Assembly: GCF_026151205.1 (NCBI RefSeq)
Contig: NC_087079.1
Location: 6,668,169 to 6,732,168, forward strand
Origin: Bolinopsis microptera
Taxonomy: Eukaryota; Ctenophora; Tentaculata; Lobata; Bolinopsidae
Reading direction: 5' to 3'
Length of the DNA stretch: 64,000 nucleotides
Both the position numbers and the translations under genes were made by a program. The stretch's first letter is position 1. The number at the start of each line of letters is the position of its first letter. Shown here piece after piece: positions 44,601-54,210 of this stretch. The notes beneath the pieces are model-generated. The model made no database searches. It was not told where the DNA came from and was given only the letters and a program-made list of their open reading frames with translations.

Positions 44601-44920
44601 ACACATGCGTAAATAATATATATATATATACACATATACATATACAATATACATACATAATATGTTCATATCTCATTTCCCAGAATTCAACGCAAGGCAA
44701 GCTGTTCGGGTCCGTGTTTGTGTACGTAAGCATGATCTTCATGGCTCTGCCTTTAACAATCATTGTGGGGGCATTCAGCAAACAATATGAGTCAAAAACG
44801 TGCCTGAAATTGAAAGAAACTCAATCAGAAGCAGACCTCAATCTTCGAGTTGAAAATGAAGCAGACCTCAATCTTCGAGTTGAAAATGAGCAGCTGATGG
44901 AAGTGATCATTCAAGTTTAG
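41638..44920 (+). CDS. Shaker-type voltage-gated K+ channel (6 exons)
   Basis: Exons: 41638-41917, 42680-42830, 43044-43209, 43364-44033, 44438-44502, 44684-44920; about 522 residues. The T1/BTB tetramerisation domain starts at ILINVSGRKFLIYRSYLE (about 127-143) and continues YPKTLLGSADLD. Then come S1 (256-277), S2 with TFDVLLRF (298-318), S3 (322-340), S4 with VLRVARIARILKLIKR (357-372), S5, the selectivity filter TVGYGD (about 436-441) and S6. Predicted role: a tetrameric delayed-rectifier or A-type K+ channel subunit. Oddities: the T1 segment between EMF and DSLEYFR is about 11 residues shorter than in Kv1. An alternative in-frame donor at 43279 would insert 23 unrelated codons. The S6 hinge reads ALPLTIIV instead of PVP. 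A 10-residue tail segment (ADLNLRVENE) is duplicated. The first exon has no family match, so its start is least certain. Confidence 0.85.
44814..44888 (+). repeat. in-frame 30-bp tandem duplication in Kv C-terminus
   Basis: Two consecutive copies of GCAGACCTCAATCTTCGAGT plus TGAAAATGA(A/G), differing at one base. They encode ADLNLRVENE twice near the end of the Kv protein; the duplication keeps the frame. Confidence 0.9.
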
Positions 44921-46185
44921 AAATAGCTGAGACACATTTAAAAATTTTTATTGTACTTTCCATTTTTGTCATTAATTTTTAATTTATTTGTGATTGAGTC
45001 AATAAAAGTGGTTACAGAGTTTTTGAATAAAGCGGTAAATAATGGAAAATAACCGAAATAGGGCCAATACGTGAGTATACAGCGGACAGTGGATAAAACA
45101 CAGGTTCTGAGAGATATTTTAATTTGGGTGAAATGCAGTTCAAAAACTGATTGTTTGTTGAGTTTCATAGCACGATCCCGACATTAGATGCTTTACACAC
45201 AGCTTTTTTGTAGAACACACTCTAATGTAAATTTACCAGACCCCCTCCCCAATTCAAATTCGGATTGTCTTTAGTAATAATAACAGTTGAAAGACGCAAA
45301 TCTTTATTTCTCAAGTTTAATACATAGCGATATAATACAATCGTATAAGTGAGCACTAAATCATTAAATTTAATCACTAAATCATTCTGGGATTTGATGT
45401 ATAGCTTTAAGAGTAACAAATGAATTTCTTTAAAGATCTGTTCTTCTGCAGCTCGCTTTAGTTCTTGATAATCAAGTTATAATTATATATTTTGTTAAAT
45501 CTAAAAATATAGTTAAACATATGTAACGATAAAAATTAAGAAGAATTAAAGAACATGCTCTTGAATGCAATGTCAATCTTTAAAATGACGACCTGTTTAA
45601 ACTTGGAGCGGTTTTAACCTATAACAGTTCAACATTAAAGTGGCAAAGTGACTAGCCTACTTTCGGACTATTCAAAAATCACGTCTCATAATATCATGTT
45701 AAAGTATAAAGTTGTGTAAATTAATTGTACAGAATGTAGATTAATTAAGCAGCACGGAAATAGTTAATACCACAGTATTACTATTAGTTACATAGTAGCC
45801 CTAGTAGTTACATACAGAAATTCGTGACTTATTACCGCCGTGGCCTTAAAGAGTCATAGTATATTACAATATCAGCAAGTAACCATGACTGTAAGGTGCG
45901 CATTAAAACAAAACGTTGGCTCCAATTTGCTATTTCGGCACCATCTTTTAATTAAATGTTATGCTCCCAAGACTAAGTCTTATGATCAGTCCACTATATT
46001 ATTGCATTTCTTGATTTACTCCGTTTAGGCAGTCGAGTTATTATTAAAATAATCCATATCATGTACAATTCAGGGTATAACATAACAATCAGATTTTAAT
46101 AAAAATGTACATTGCATCTCATTGTATTTATAATGTTTATACTACTTCAGTTACCCCTAATAAACGCAGAAGTCCTAATAAAATC
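44921..46185. other. intergenic between Kv and coiled-coil genes
   Basis: AT-rich, with no supported exon. It holds the 3' flanks of two convergent genes. Confidence 0.45.
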
Positions 46186-46565
46186 CCAACTGTGCTCTCT
46201 GGCTGTGTGCCGACTGTGCTCTCTGGCTGTGTGCCAACTGTGCCATGGCTGTGTGCCAACTGTGCCCTGGCTGTGTGCCAACTGTGCCCTGGCTGTGTGC
46301 CAACTGTGCCCTGGCTGTGTGCCAACTGTACCCTAGCTGTGTGCCTACTGTGCCCTGGCTGTGTGCCAACTGTGCCCTGGCTGTGTGCCAACTGTGCCCT
46401 GGCTGTGTGCCAACTGTGCCCTGGCTGTGTGCCAACTGTACCCTAGCTGTGTGCCTACTGTGCCCTGGCTGTGTGCCAACTGTGCCCTGGCTGTGTGCCA
46501 ACTGTGCCCTGGCTGTGTGCCAACTGTGCCCTGGCTGTGTGCCAACTGTACCCTGGCTGTGTGCT
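46186..46565. repeat. 22-bp minisatellite at the 3' edge of the coiled-coil gene
   Basis: About 17 copies of AACTGTGCCCTGGCTGTGTGCC. Because 22 is not a multiple of three and the unit lacks stops, several frames stay open on both strands (repeating CALAVCQLCPG or HSQGTVGTQPG). These are not genes. The array ends exactly where the antisense gene's stop codon (46566-46568) begins. Confidence 0.95.
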
Positions 46566-47872
46566 CTACTTACAACAAGACGTTATAATGATGTCAACGT
46601 TCCAGTAGTTAATACTGCGTGAACAGCCACTATTGCACCCTATACTGCTGTCTCCAAATGTCACTGCTTTTGTATACCCGTTATTAGCGTATGTCCAAAT
46701 AGCCTTAGACCACCCCTGATACCTTGTGAATCCCTCGGGGCAACTACCCCCACTTCCTAGTATACAATAAGATCCCTCTGGCCAAGAGATTTCCTCAACC
46801 TTCGCTAAAACGTCGCTTATTTCGGAACTGGTATCTGTTTTCACTCCTGCTATTGTCTGCTTTAATTCGATCTCCAAACTTTTCATATCTGTTTTGGTAT
46901 CGTTTTTATACGAAGCTATATCAGTCAATTTTACTTTCAGCTCCTCAATGTCCGTTTTCGTTCCGTTGATGGTCTTATTTCGTTCCACTTCTAGAATCTC
47001 GATCTTAGCATAAAGATCGCTAGAGTTCCTTTTCTGGTGTGCTTGCTCCTCTTCTAAAATCTCGATCTTAGCAGAAAGATCGCTCCTCAGTCCCGCAATT
47101 ACTTTCCTAGTTCCATTTATGGTCTTATTTTGTTCCACTTCTAAAACCTCGATCTTAGCATAAAGATCGCTCCTCAGTCCCGCAATTACCTTTCTAGTCC
47201 CATTTATGGTCTTATTTTGTTCCACTTCTAAAATCTCGATCTTAGCAGAAAGATCGCTAGAGTTCCTTTTCTGGTCTGCTTGCTCCTCTTCTAAAATCTC
47301 GATCTTAGCAGAAAGATCGTTCCTCAGTCCCTCAATTTCCGTTTTAGTTTCATTAAGGTTATCATATTCTTCAATCTTGCCCTCTAGCTTGTTGATTGTG
47401 CTCAGTAACTTCTTATTTTCTGCCTTTGATTCGTCTAGCTCGGTCCTAATGGCGACTATCTTATCTGCTTGGTCTGTCACTAGTTGCGTAAGTCGGGCGT
47501 TACTGAGTATACTCGATGCTAATAATATGTCCTGAAGAATGTCATGTTTTAATACATCTCTTGCAGATAAAATGCAAAATAATACTCAGTACCCATAAAC
47601 TTAAATGTAAAGTTTGTTTTTGTGTTGGGCGGGAAATCATCTGTTGTTCAGAAAAACAAAAATTCCACTATCAACTTATGTGTATCAGCATAAGTTTGCG
47701 TTATTCTATGAAAGTATGAATATGATACCGGATACAAATTCAACAATTTCAACTGTAAAATCCTACTATAAATTACTCACCGACTCTGCTGACGTCTGAG
47801 AGCTTTTACTCCTCCGAATAGAGCGGACAGAATAAGAATAACACAGGAAAGTACATTGGCATTGATACCCAT
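46566..47872 (-). CDS. secreted coiled-coil protein with ApeC-like C-terminal domain (2 exons)
   Basis: Exons (minus strand) 47781-47872 and 46566-47559, about 361 residues. Exon 1 encodes a signal peptide (MGINANVLSCVILILSALFG). The second exon joins in phase at CTGCAAG|A and continues DVLKHDILQDILLASSILSN. Residues about 45-285 are a long coiled coil with repeated DLSAKIEILEEEQ / NKTINGTRKVIAGLRSDL units, probably grown by internal duplication. The C-terminal 74 residues begin WPEGSYCILGSGGSCPEGF and end TSCCK. This WP.G.YC...GG.CP.GF...CC pattern resembles the ApeC (apextrin C-terminal) domain, found in secreted or matrix proteins and in some cases binding bacterial glycans. Assignment to ApeC is by eye. 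The N.T sequons in the coil suggest glycosylation, consistent with secretion. The stop codon abuts a minisatellite. Confidence 0.8.
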
Positions 47873-48626
47873 GGCTAAAGCTTAGAAATATTTGCAAATT
47901 AGATGCTATCAACTAGAAAAATGTAAATAGTTGTAACCGGACAAGAATTTTATAAAATAAGTTGGGCGTCGACCTCTACTAATTTGATAATTATATCCCC
48001 TTAAGGTTTGATATCATTTGCATTTTTCTTATTAGTAATTTAACTCGCCTAAATTTAAAAAGTGGGTGGATGTTAATTCTGGTTTGAGTAATTTTTTAAT
48101 TTCTTCTGGGATTTTTGATCTAATGTAGAATTTTATCGTTCATTATTATAAGTATGGGGGTCCAGTGGTTATAATATCAGCAAATACAACTTTATATCAG
48201 GAAGTTCGACCTTATATAATTATAAAAATCTATAAAATCACTAAAATCACTAGAGTCACAAAAATCACTAAGATCATTAAAATCACTAAAATAAATGAAT
48301 GATTCGGCCTAGTCACTTAGTAAGAGCTTGTCATGTATTTGCGCACTACTGTGACTCGGAGTATAGGGTTTGTGTTTCAAATAGTCACCCAAGGCCACTA
48401 CACTACACTACACCTTAAAGAGCGTGTTAAAGCGAGTCACGTAATGCTCTGTGCTTATTTCCCTCTACAGCAGCGGGAAACGATCCTATGACTAAGAGTA
48501 GAAGATAAGGTAGTAACACTTTCAGAAGTGTTTTTCAGACCGGCAACACCGTAACAAAAAAAGCGGAGTGTACGCACAGAAAGGTATCCTTGTTTAAGAA
48601 CCAACGCGGGTGCTATGACTCAATGT
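47873..48626. other. upstream flank of the coiled-coil gene
   Basis: AT-rich. Around 48225-48290 short AATCACTAAA units repeat; similar sequence (AAAATCGCTAAAATC) occurs near 50050, so a dispersed element fragment is likely. No gene. Confidence 0.4.
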
Positions 48627-48926
48627 TATGCAGTTACATGGAGGTTTGGTTTATTTCAGGAAGAGATTAGCAAAGGAACCAGAGCTCGTATGGCATCCAA
48701 CCAAAGCGCAGCTGGGAGGTCACGTGACAGCAAAGTCCGGGTATTTTTTAAGTTCACGAACTGTTTTTGGCTCATGGAAAGAATTATCGGCATAATTTGG
48801 GGCGATTCAATGGTATGCAGTTACATGGAGGTTTGGTTTATTTTAGGAAGAGATTAGCAGAGGAACTAAAGTTCGCCTGGCATCCTATCATAGCGCAGCT
48901 GGGAGGTCACGTGACAGCAAAGTCCG
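48627..48926. repeat. direct duplication, about 112-bp unit, each with GTCACGTGAC
   Basis: TATGCAGTTACATGGAGGTT starts each copy (48627 and 48814, period 187). Each copy ends in GGGAGGTCACGTGACAGCA and AAGTCCGG. GTCACGTGAC occupies 48719-48728 and 48906-48915. Confidence 0.8.
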
Positions 48927-49393
48927 GTTTGAAGCAGGTTTATGGGAGGGTTATCAGATTATGTGAAGTGAGCGGCAGTGCTGATTAATTAAGTTTTATC
49001 GGTTGGCCGCTGGGACCCTGGTGAGGAACAAAACAGGAATCGCGTTGAAAGGGAATATGTGTCTCGGATACTGGCTCAGTATACAGACACATGTTTAAAT
49101 CTTCTTTGTAGTTGTACTCTATTATAGTCTAGTTTTACGTATGTTTAGCGGATTAGATTATATTAAATATTCAATATAATTTAGTGAGAATATGCGTTAT
49201 TAATAGTCCTGTATAGTAAGTATAGTAGTGTTGAGGGTAAGTGTAATTATTACGAGAGGAGATCAGAGGAATTATGTTAATTCAGTTTTCAACCAGTCAC
49301 AGCGCAGGTATCACAAAAAAAAAGAGTCTGGGATAAAGCTTGATTAACATCGGGTTACTGAATGGATTGATGATAAGTTCGGGCTATCATGAT
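48927..49393. other. no gene seen
   Basis: AT-rich, nothing supported. Confidence 0.4.
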
Positions 49394-49961
49394 GAGAAGT
49401 TCGTACGGTACGTACTTTCAAAAATGGCTGTACCGTACGCACTAATAAAATTGGTTATAAAGTACGATAAATGGGTTTTCGATGGAAGTCCGACTTTCGT
49501 CATGACTTACCTGGGGACCTCAGGCTATCATGTTCATAAACAATAGAGATTAGGCGGAATGACAGGCTGAGCGCGGCCCAGTAAGTCACGTGACAAAATA
49601 ATAGCAGGAACACTTGAAATTGCGCTACGGGCACCTAAACTTATGTCGCCGCATTCTTATTTCCGTCATTGGAATAGTATTAGTATGACTGTACGTACTC
49701 CTATCGAGTATAATTGCAGGTATTCAAATTAATTTGTTGTTTTAAAAATTGTTTAGTTCGACTTTAGCATTCATTGGAACCAAAATCGTGGTTTGAAAAT
49801 TGCATACATACCTGCCAATTTTACAACAATAGAAAAATAAGGTAAGAAACGGACACCATTTTTTTCGGACAAATTTCGTACTTTAAAGTTGTTGTATGGT
49901 ACGTACTAATAAAAAACCTCGTACCGTACGTACTTTAAGCCGGGTACGGTACGTACTTCTC
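49394..49961. mobile_element. possible TIR element rich in GTACGTAC
   Basis: GAGAAGTTCGTACGGTACGT at the left end pairs with ACGGTACGTACTTCTC at the right end (imperfect). Several TACCGTACG / CGTACGGTA palindromes occur inside both ends. The target duplication is not clear. It overlaps one copy of the dispersed repeat at 49503-49585, so it may be a composite. Confidence 0.45.
49503..49583. repeat. dispersed short repeat, copy 1
   Basis: About 80 bp: ACCTGGGGACCTCAGGCTAT, GTTCATAA, ATAGAGATT, then GGAATGACAGGCTGAGCGC and GGCCCAGTAA. Related copies lie at 58016-58086 and 58547-58632. The recurring end (ACAGGCTGAGCGC) suggests a SINE-like or other short interspersed family. No tRNA-type promoter boxes are identified. 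Confidence 0.6.
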
Positions 49962-50692
49962 ATTTCAGGTTCGGGGTTGCATTGATCTTGGTCTCAAAAA
50001 GCTCAACCTTATAGTTATATCAAAATGTTCCACCTTATAGCATAACGCTATAAAAATCGCTAAAATCAGTAAAATAACTAAAAATTGCGGTTACAAATGT
50101 TTGTGTCAGCATAATCTTTTTTTGTAAATATAGTCCTAAAAACGAATCCTAATCACGCGTACAAGAAAATTTATTATAGAAGTCATATTACCATATTAGG
50201 TTATTCAAACTTATTCACATTGGAGAAAACTTTCCGGTACCATGCAAATTACAATAGGGCTTATATTATTTTGCGGGACAAAAACAGTCATTACTCGTGC
50301 CAGAAAAACACAGGGGGACTATATATTATATATATAATAGTGCAAACAAACTGCTGCTGACTGCGGTTGAGAAAGTATTAAAATATATATTTGTTGATAC
50401 TTAATCTAATTTACCAAGAAAACTTATCTGACATAAAAGTTAAAGGAAAAATAATCCGACAATATACTATAAAAGGTTTTTTCATGAACATTTTTGAAAG
50501 CTTGAAAATGAAAGTCAAAACGGCATCAGAGCAGTTGTACTTCTAGATATGTCTTCACTGTCAAATCTCATGTCTAATATATAAAATGAGGAGCACATTG
50601 ATACAATTGATTGCATAGAAATACTTTCTGCTTCATTCGTGTTAAATTATTAGCATGCTAGTGTTCACAGTTCTTTATTTGATGTATTGTTG
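49962..50692. other. no gene seen
   Basis: AT-rich sequence with fragments of dispersed motifs (AAAATCGCTAAAATC near 50050; AGTGCAAACAAACTGCTGCT at 50339). No exon. Confidence 0.4.
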
Positions 50693-50955
50693 TTAGGTTC
50701 CTTATGGGATCATGCTGTTAGGTGCCTTCTGGGACGTTGTTAAGTTCCTTCTGGGATGTTAGGTTCCTTTTAAGATATTGTCAGGAAACTTCTGGGATGT
50801 TAGGTTCCTTCTGCGATGTAAGGGTCCTTCTAAGATGTTGCTAGGTTCCTTCTGGGATGTTGTTAGGTTCCTTCTGGGTTGTTGAATGTTGGTAGGTTCC
50901 TTTTGGGATGTGAAGTTACTTCGGGGATGTCGTTAAGTTCTTTCTGGGATACAAG
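50693..50955. repeat. degenerate minisatellite (about 22-bp unit)
   Basis: About ten diverged copies of TGTTAGGTTCCTTCTGGGA(T). Confidence 0.8.
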
Positions 50956-51324
50956 ATACATGTTGCTGATGCTCTGAAATATTTAAATGTAATTAATTAC
51001 ATGGACCGTATATATCTAATCGTCGAGAATTATAACCTAATTTACTATTTAGTAATTGGCTATACACATACATACGCATATGTAGGGACACACACACAAA
51101 TGTCAATGGAAACAGTTACCTGACTTTATTATTCACGGACCTAGCTTAATTCCACAGACATTATTTTCTTAGACATAATTATTCATGCTAAGGTCTTTAA
51201 CGTGAAAGAAATGTCCGTTATAATTATTACCGATAAGTTAAATAATGGGATGTATCAAAGTTAATTAAATCACGAGTTCATGCTATTAATATTTGTATAT
51301 CATTTAGCGATTAAAATTATACTT
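50956..51324. other. no gene seen
   Basis: AT-rich, no supported feature. Confidence 0.4.
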
Positions 51325-51863
51325 GAGGGACCACATGCAAAACTGGTATATCTGAACATATACCAATTTTGCGCAGGTAGCACATAGTCTTCAGGGTGAA
51401 AAGGTGCATCTTTGGAACTTTTTTTGAACAATTTTGAAGAAATTTTTGAAAAAAAGTGAAATTTTATTTTTCCAAAACTGGTATACGTTACAATATACCA
51501 TTTCAGCTTTTAACAATCATGATAACAAAATGGTATATCTGCAGATATACCACCTTCAAGAAACTTATCTTCTATAAAACCGGTATATCTATACAAATTT
51601 TATAGACTTTAGCCAACCCAAATGGTATATCTTCAGATATACCATTCTCAGTTAAATTATTTTATTGTTAATAGTATAGAAAAAATGGTATATCGTGAGA
51701 TATACCAGTTTGGAACAATTCTAGTTTTAAAAATGGTATATAGACAGATATACCATTTTTTAGAAGTGTGTTTTACACATGATATAGAATTTTATAAATC
51801 AGTAAAATACATTTATCTCAAAACTATCAAAAACAGATATACCAGTTTTGCATGTGGTCCCTC
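51325..51863. mobile_element. MITE with 30-bp perfect TIRs and internal palindrome array
   Basis: The 30-base termini, beginning GAGGGACCACATGCAAAACT, are exact reverse complements at the two ends, and ACTT flanks both sides as a probable 4-bp target duplication. The interior repeats the TIR core as short palindromes: TGGTATATCT-N-AGATATACCA occurs about six times with differing spacers. No transposase. An apparent 126-residue frame across it is repeat-derived. Confidence 0.85.
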
Positions 51864-52367
51864 ACTTCCTCATTTACACTACGATCCAAAACTCACATTG
51901 ATGAGACAGAAAGCTCAAAAGCTTATCTGCGAGATAAGGGTTTTCCAAGTGATCATGAGTCGATGTTCGCTCTTGAAGAGCAGCCCTGAGGGGTTGAAAT
52001 AACGTCACTAACTTAGAACTTACAAATAAACCACACTAATAACCTTTAAAAAATAACATTTTTCAAGTAGCTGCCATTAAAGTAGTTATTTTATTAAAAA
52101 ATTATTATTATCTTACTTCCTAACTTTAAAGTCGTGTTGGCGTTGGTTTGAGTTTTTAATCGCTGTCAAACTATTCGATGACTGTCGTTCACCAATCGCT
52201 AAAATAATTAGTTAAATTACTTATAAAATTGGTCGTTAACAAATTTGATTATAAAACCCATTTATAAATGCTATGAATAGCATTTTAATGGTGGTATGTT
52301 GTTAAAAATATGTATGTTCATTTGTAAAGTTCAAACTTACATTTAAACCCTGCGGATACTTGGTAGG
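51864..52367. other. no gene seen
   Basis: AT-rich, no supported feature. Confidence 0.4.
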
Positions 52368-52647
52368 CTAGGGCTGTTTTCCTTGCCGACCTTGTTGCTC
52401 TGAAATCAAACAATTGAACAACTCAGTAATATAAAAAATTAAAATTTTATCAGAGACCTTTACCATATTTAAGGTATTATTATTTGTTTAATATATGTCA
52501 AATACGTGATAAAACGTCATTTCATTCAAGTTTGGTTCACCTTCAGAGACTCTTAAACTCACCTTTTTGAATGCGTATATTTCCATCTACAGGCGGGAGG
52601 CCGGATGGGGACGCTAACTGCATGGTATTGGGGTGGTAGTGTACCAT
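52368..52647 (-). CDS. candidate two-exon small protein (about 38 aa)
   Basis: On the minus strand, ATG at 52645-52647 opens MVHYHPNTMQLASPSGLPPV and ends at a strong donor (AAAAG|GTGAGT, exon 52563-52647). A TTTCAG acceptor at 52400 starts exon 52368-52399, which reads EQQGRQGKQP and stops. Phases agree. There is no signal peptide or family match. The second exon begins like the last exon of the sushi gene upstream (AGCAAC(A/G)AG after TTTCAG), so both may derive from one duplicated terminal exon. It could equally be part of a longer or non-coding transcript. Confidence 0.3.
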
Positions 52648-53469
52648 GGTGTGGATTGTTTATGTACTACTACTCAAAGTTGAAACCCAGTGTTTTGTAA
52701 CACAAATTCTGAGCAGCATTATTTAAAGATACGAAATCAGTTTCATTGATGTGAGACACACATTTAGATGTTAGATGGGTGGTTGTACTGTTCTATGATA
52801 TGGTACCAACAGTTTAAGGTCGGACCCTAAATGTTTATGTTCGGTGCTTGAAGGATCAAAATTACAGGAAAATTTAAATGTATTAGGCTGATCATGTGTT
52901 CCGTGCATTTAGATCCTTCCCCTCCTCTCCCTCCCCTCCATGCGGCTGCTGACTAGTCAACTCTACAATCTTTGTTCCTGTGTCCTCAGGAACCTTCCTG
53001 GGGATTAGAAATTACTAGCAGGAACCCGTCAAACCTTTAAGACTGGTGTCAAGGCTCTTTGGTGGTCGGATCAGTTTCCTACCCTAAAGTCTCCCAGTAA
53101 AAATAATTATTACCTATTTAATTCGCGTTTTTGACACCACTTGGGGGTCCAAATTTTGGGTACTAAAATTCTTATTCCTTGGCCGATTTTCGATTTTTTC
53201 ATGCTGATTTGAAGGCCATTAAAGCATTTGAATCAGTTAAAAAAGTCTCAGTTTTATATCTTGTACGGTTTTTGCGGAAACCCGTGTTAAAGTTGATGCC
53301 GTGGTGTCAGTAAAATGGTGCGGATAAATAAATATATATATATCGTCTCGCTTTATATATAGTAAGATTAACGATTTGATAAAGCTTTCGCTGACGTTAA
53401 GGAAAGTAGAGATTGTCCAGCAAGGGTGTTAATTAGCCGCAATCCTCCCAAGATAAAATACGTTAGGAT
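52648..53469. other. no gene seen
   Basis: Pyrimidine-rich patch near 52918-52940 and a TATA-rich tract near 53328-53342. A short motif (AGATTAACGATT) near 53365 recurs at 53787, just outside the palindrome. Confidence 0.4.
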
Positions 53470-53788
53470 CTTAAGATTTTTTAGATATCATTGAGCATAA
53501 GCAGTGATACAACGTATCTCGGAATGATCCGCAGAGTCTCGACTAGTTTCGGCTTACCGCCATCAACAGGATCGATGAATCATCTCAAATTATTTGTTAT
53601 ATAGTAGTGTTGAAAGTATTAAAATAATAAAACTTTCAATACTTTCAACACTACTATATAACAAATAATTTGAGATGATTCATCGATCCTGTTGATGGCG
53701 GTAAGCCGAAACTAGTCGAGACTCTGCGGATCATCCCGAGATACGTTGTATCACTGCTTATGCTCAATGATATCTAAAAAATCTTAAG
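53470..53788. repeat. near-perfect palindrome, 151-bp arms
   Basis: Arms 53470-53620 and 53638-53788 are the same length and pair with very few mismatches (for example CTCGGAATGATCC against CTCGGGATGATCC), around a 17-base spacer. It begins CTTAAGATTTTTTAGATATC. The central 38 bases of the arm also occur at 25692-25729. It could form a long hairpin RNA if transcribed. Confidence 0.9.
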
Positions 53789-54210
53789 ATTAACGATTAA
53801 TGTTTTTCCAATTTTGGCAGTGACCACCTCACCTATTTTTTTTGTTAACCATTCAGTAAGAATAAATAACTCACTGAAAGTATATTTCAGTTAAATATCA
53901 AAATATAAGTCAGCACTCCCCGTACATTCTAATCTATACTGTCATTAATTAAACTTTGTTACGTGGTTGAGTTGAGACGAGAGTATTTCATTATGAAGCT
54001 AAAAGTGAGAGGTTTTTAAATCGCCATGGATGTAGCTTAAGTTAAAGCCATAGTATTTCGACACCCCATTATGCCAATGACTAGATAACAGTGTTTGAGG
54101 ATAGTGCAGTACTAGAAATTATAACATTTTCTATCAATTTTATGATCTAAATGAATGGTCCTAAGTATGGAACTGTAATAAAAATGTAATATAACCTTGA
54201 AGGAACTAAT
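53789..54210. other. no gene seen
   Basis: AT-rich; 3' flank of the sushi gene. Confidence 0.4.

Noticed and set aside
46105-46622. Long open frames on both strands over the 22-bp array
   Set aside because: A stop-free 22-bp repeat keeps several frames open automatically; the peptides are pure repeat.
51622-52002. 126-codon frame with repeated MVY(L/R)(Q/E)IY units
   Set aside because: Made by the TGGTATATCT palindromes of the MITE.
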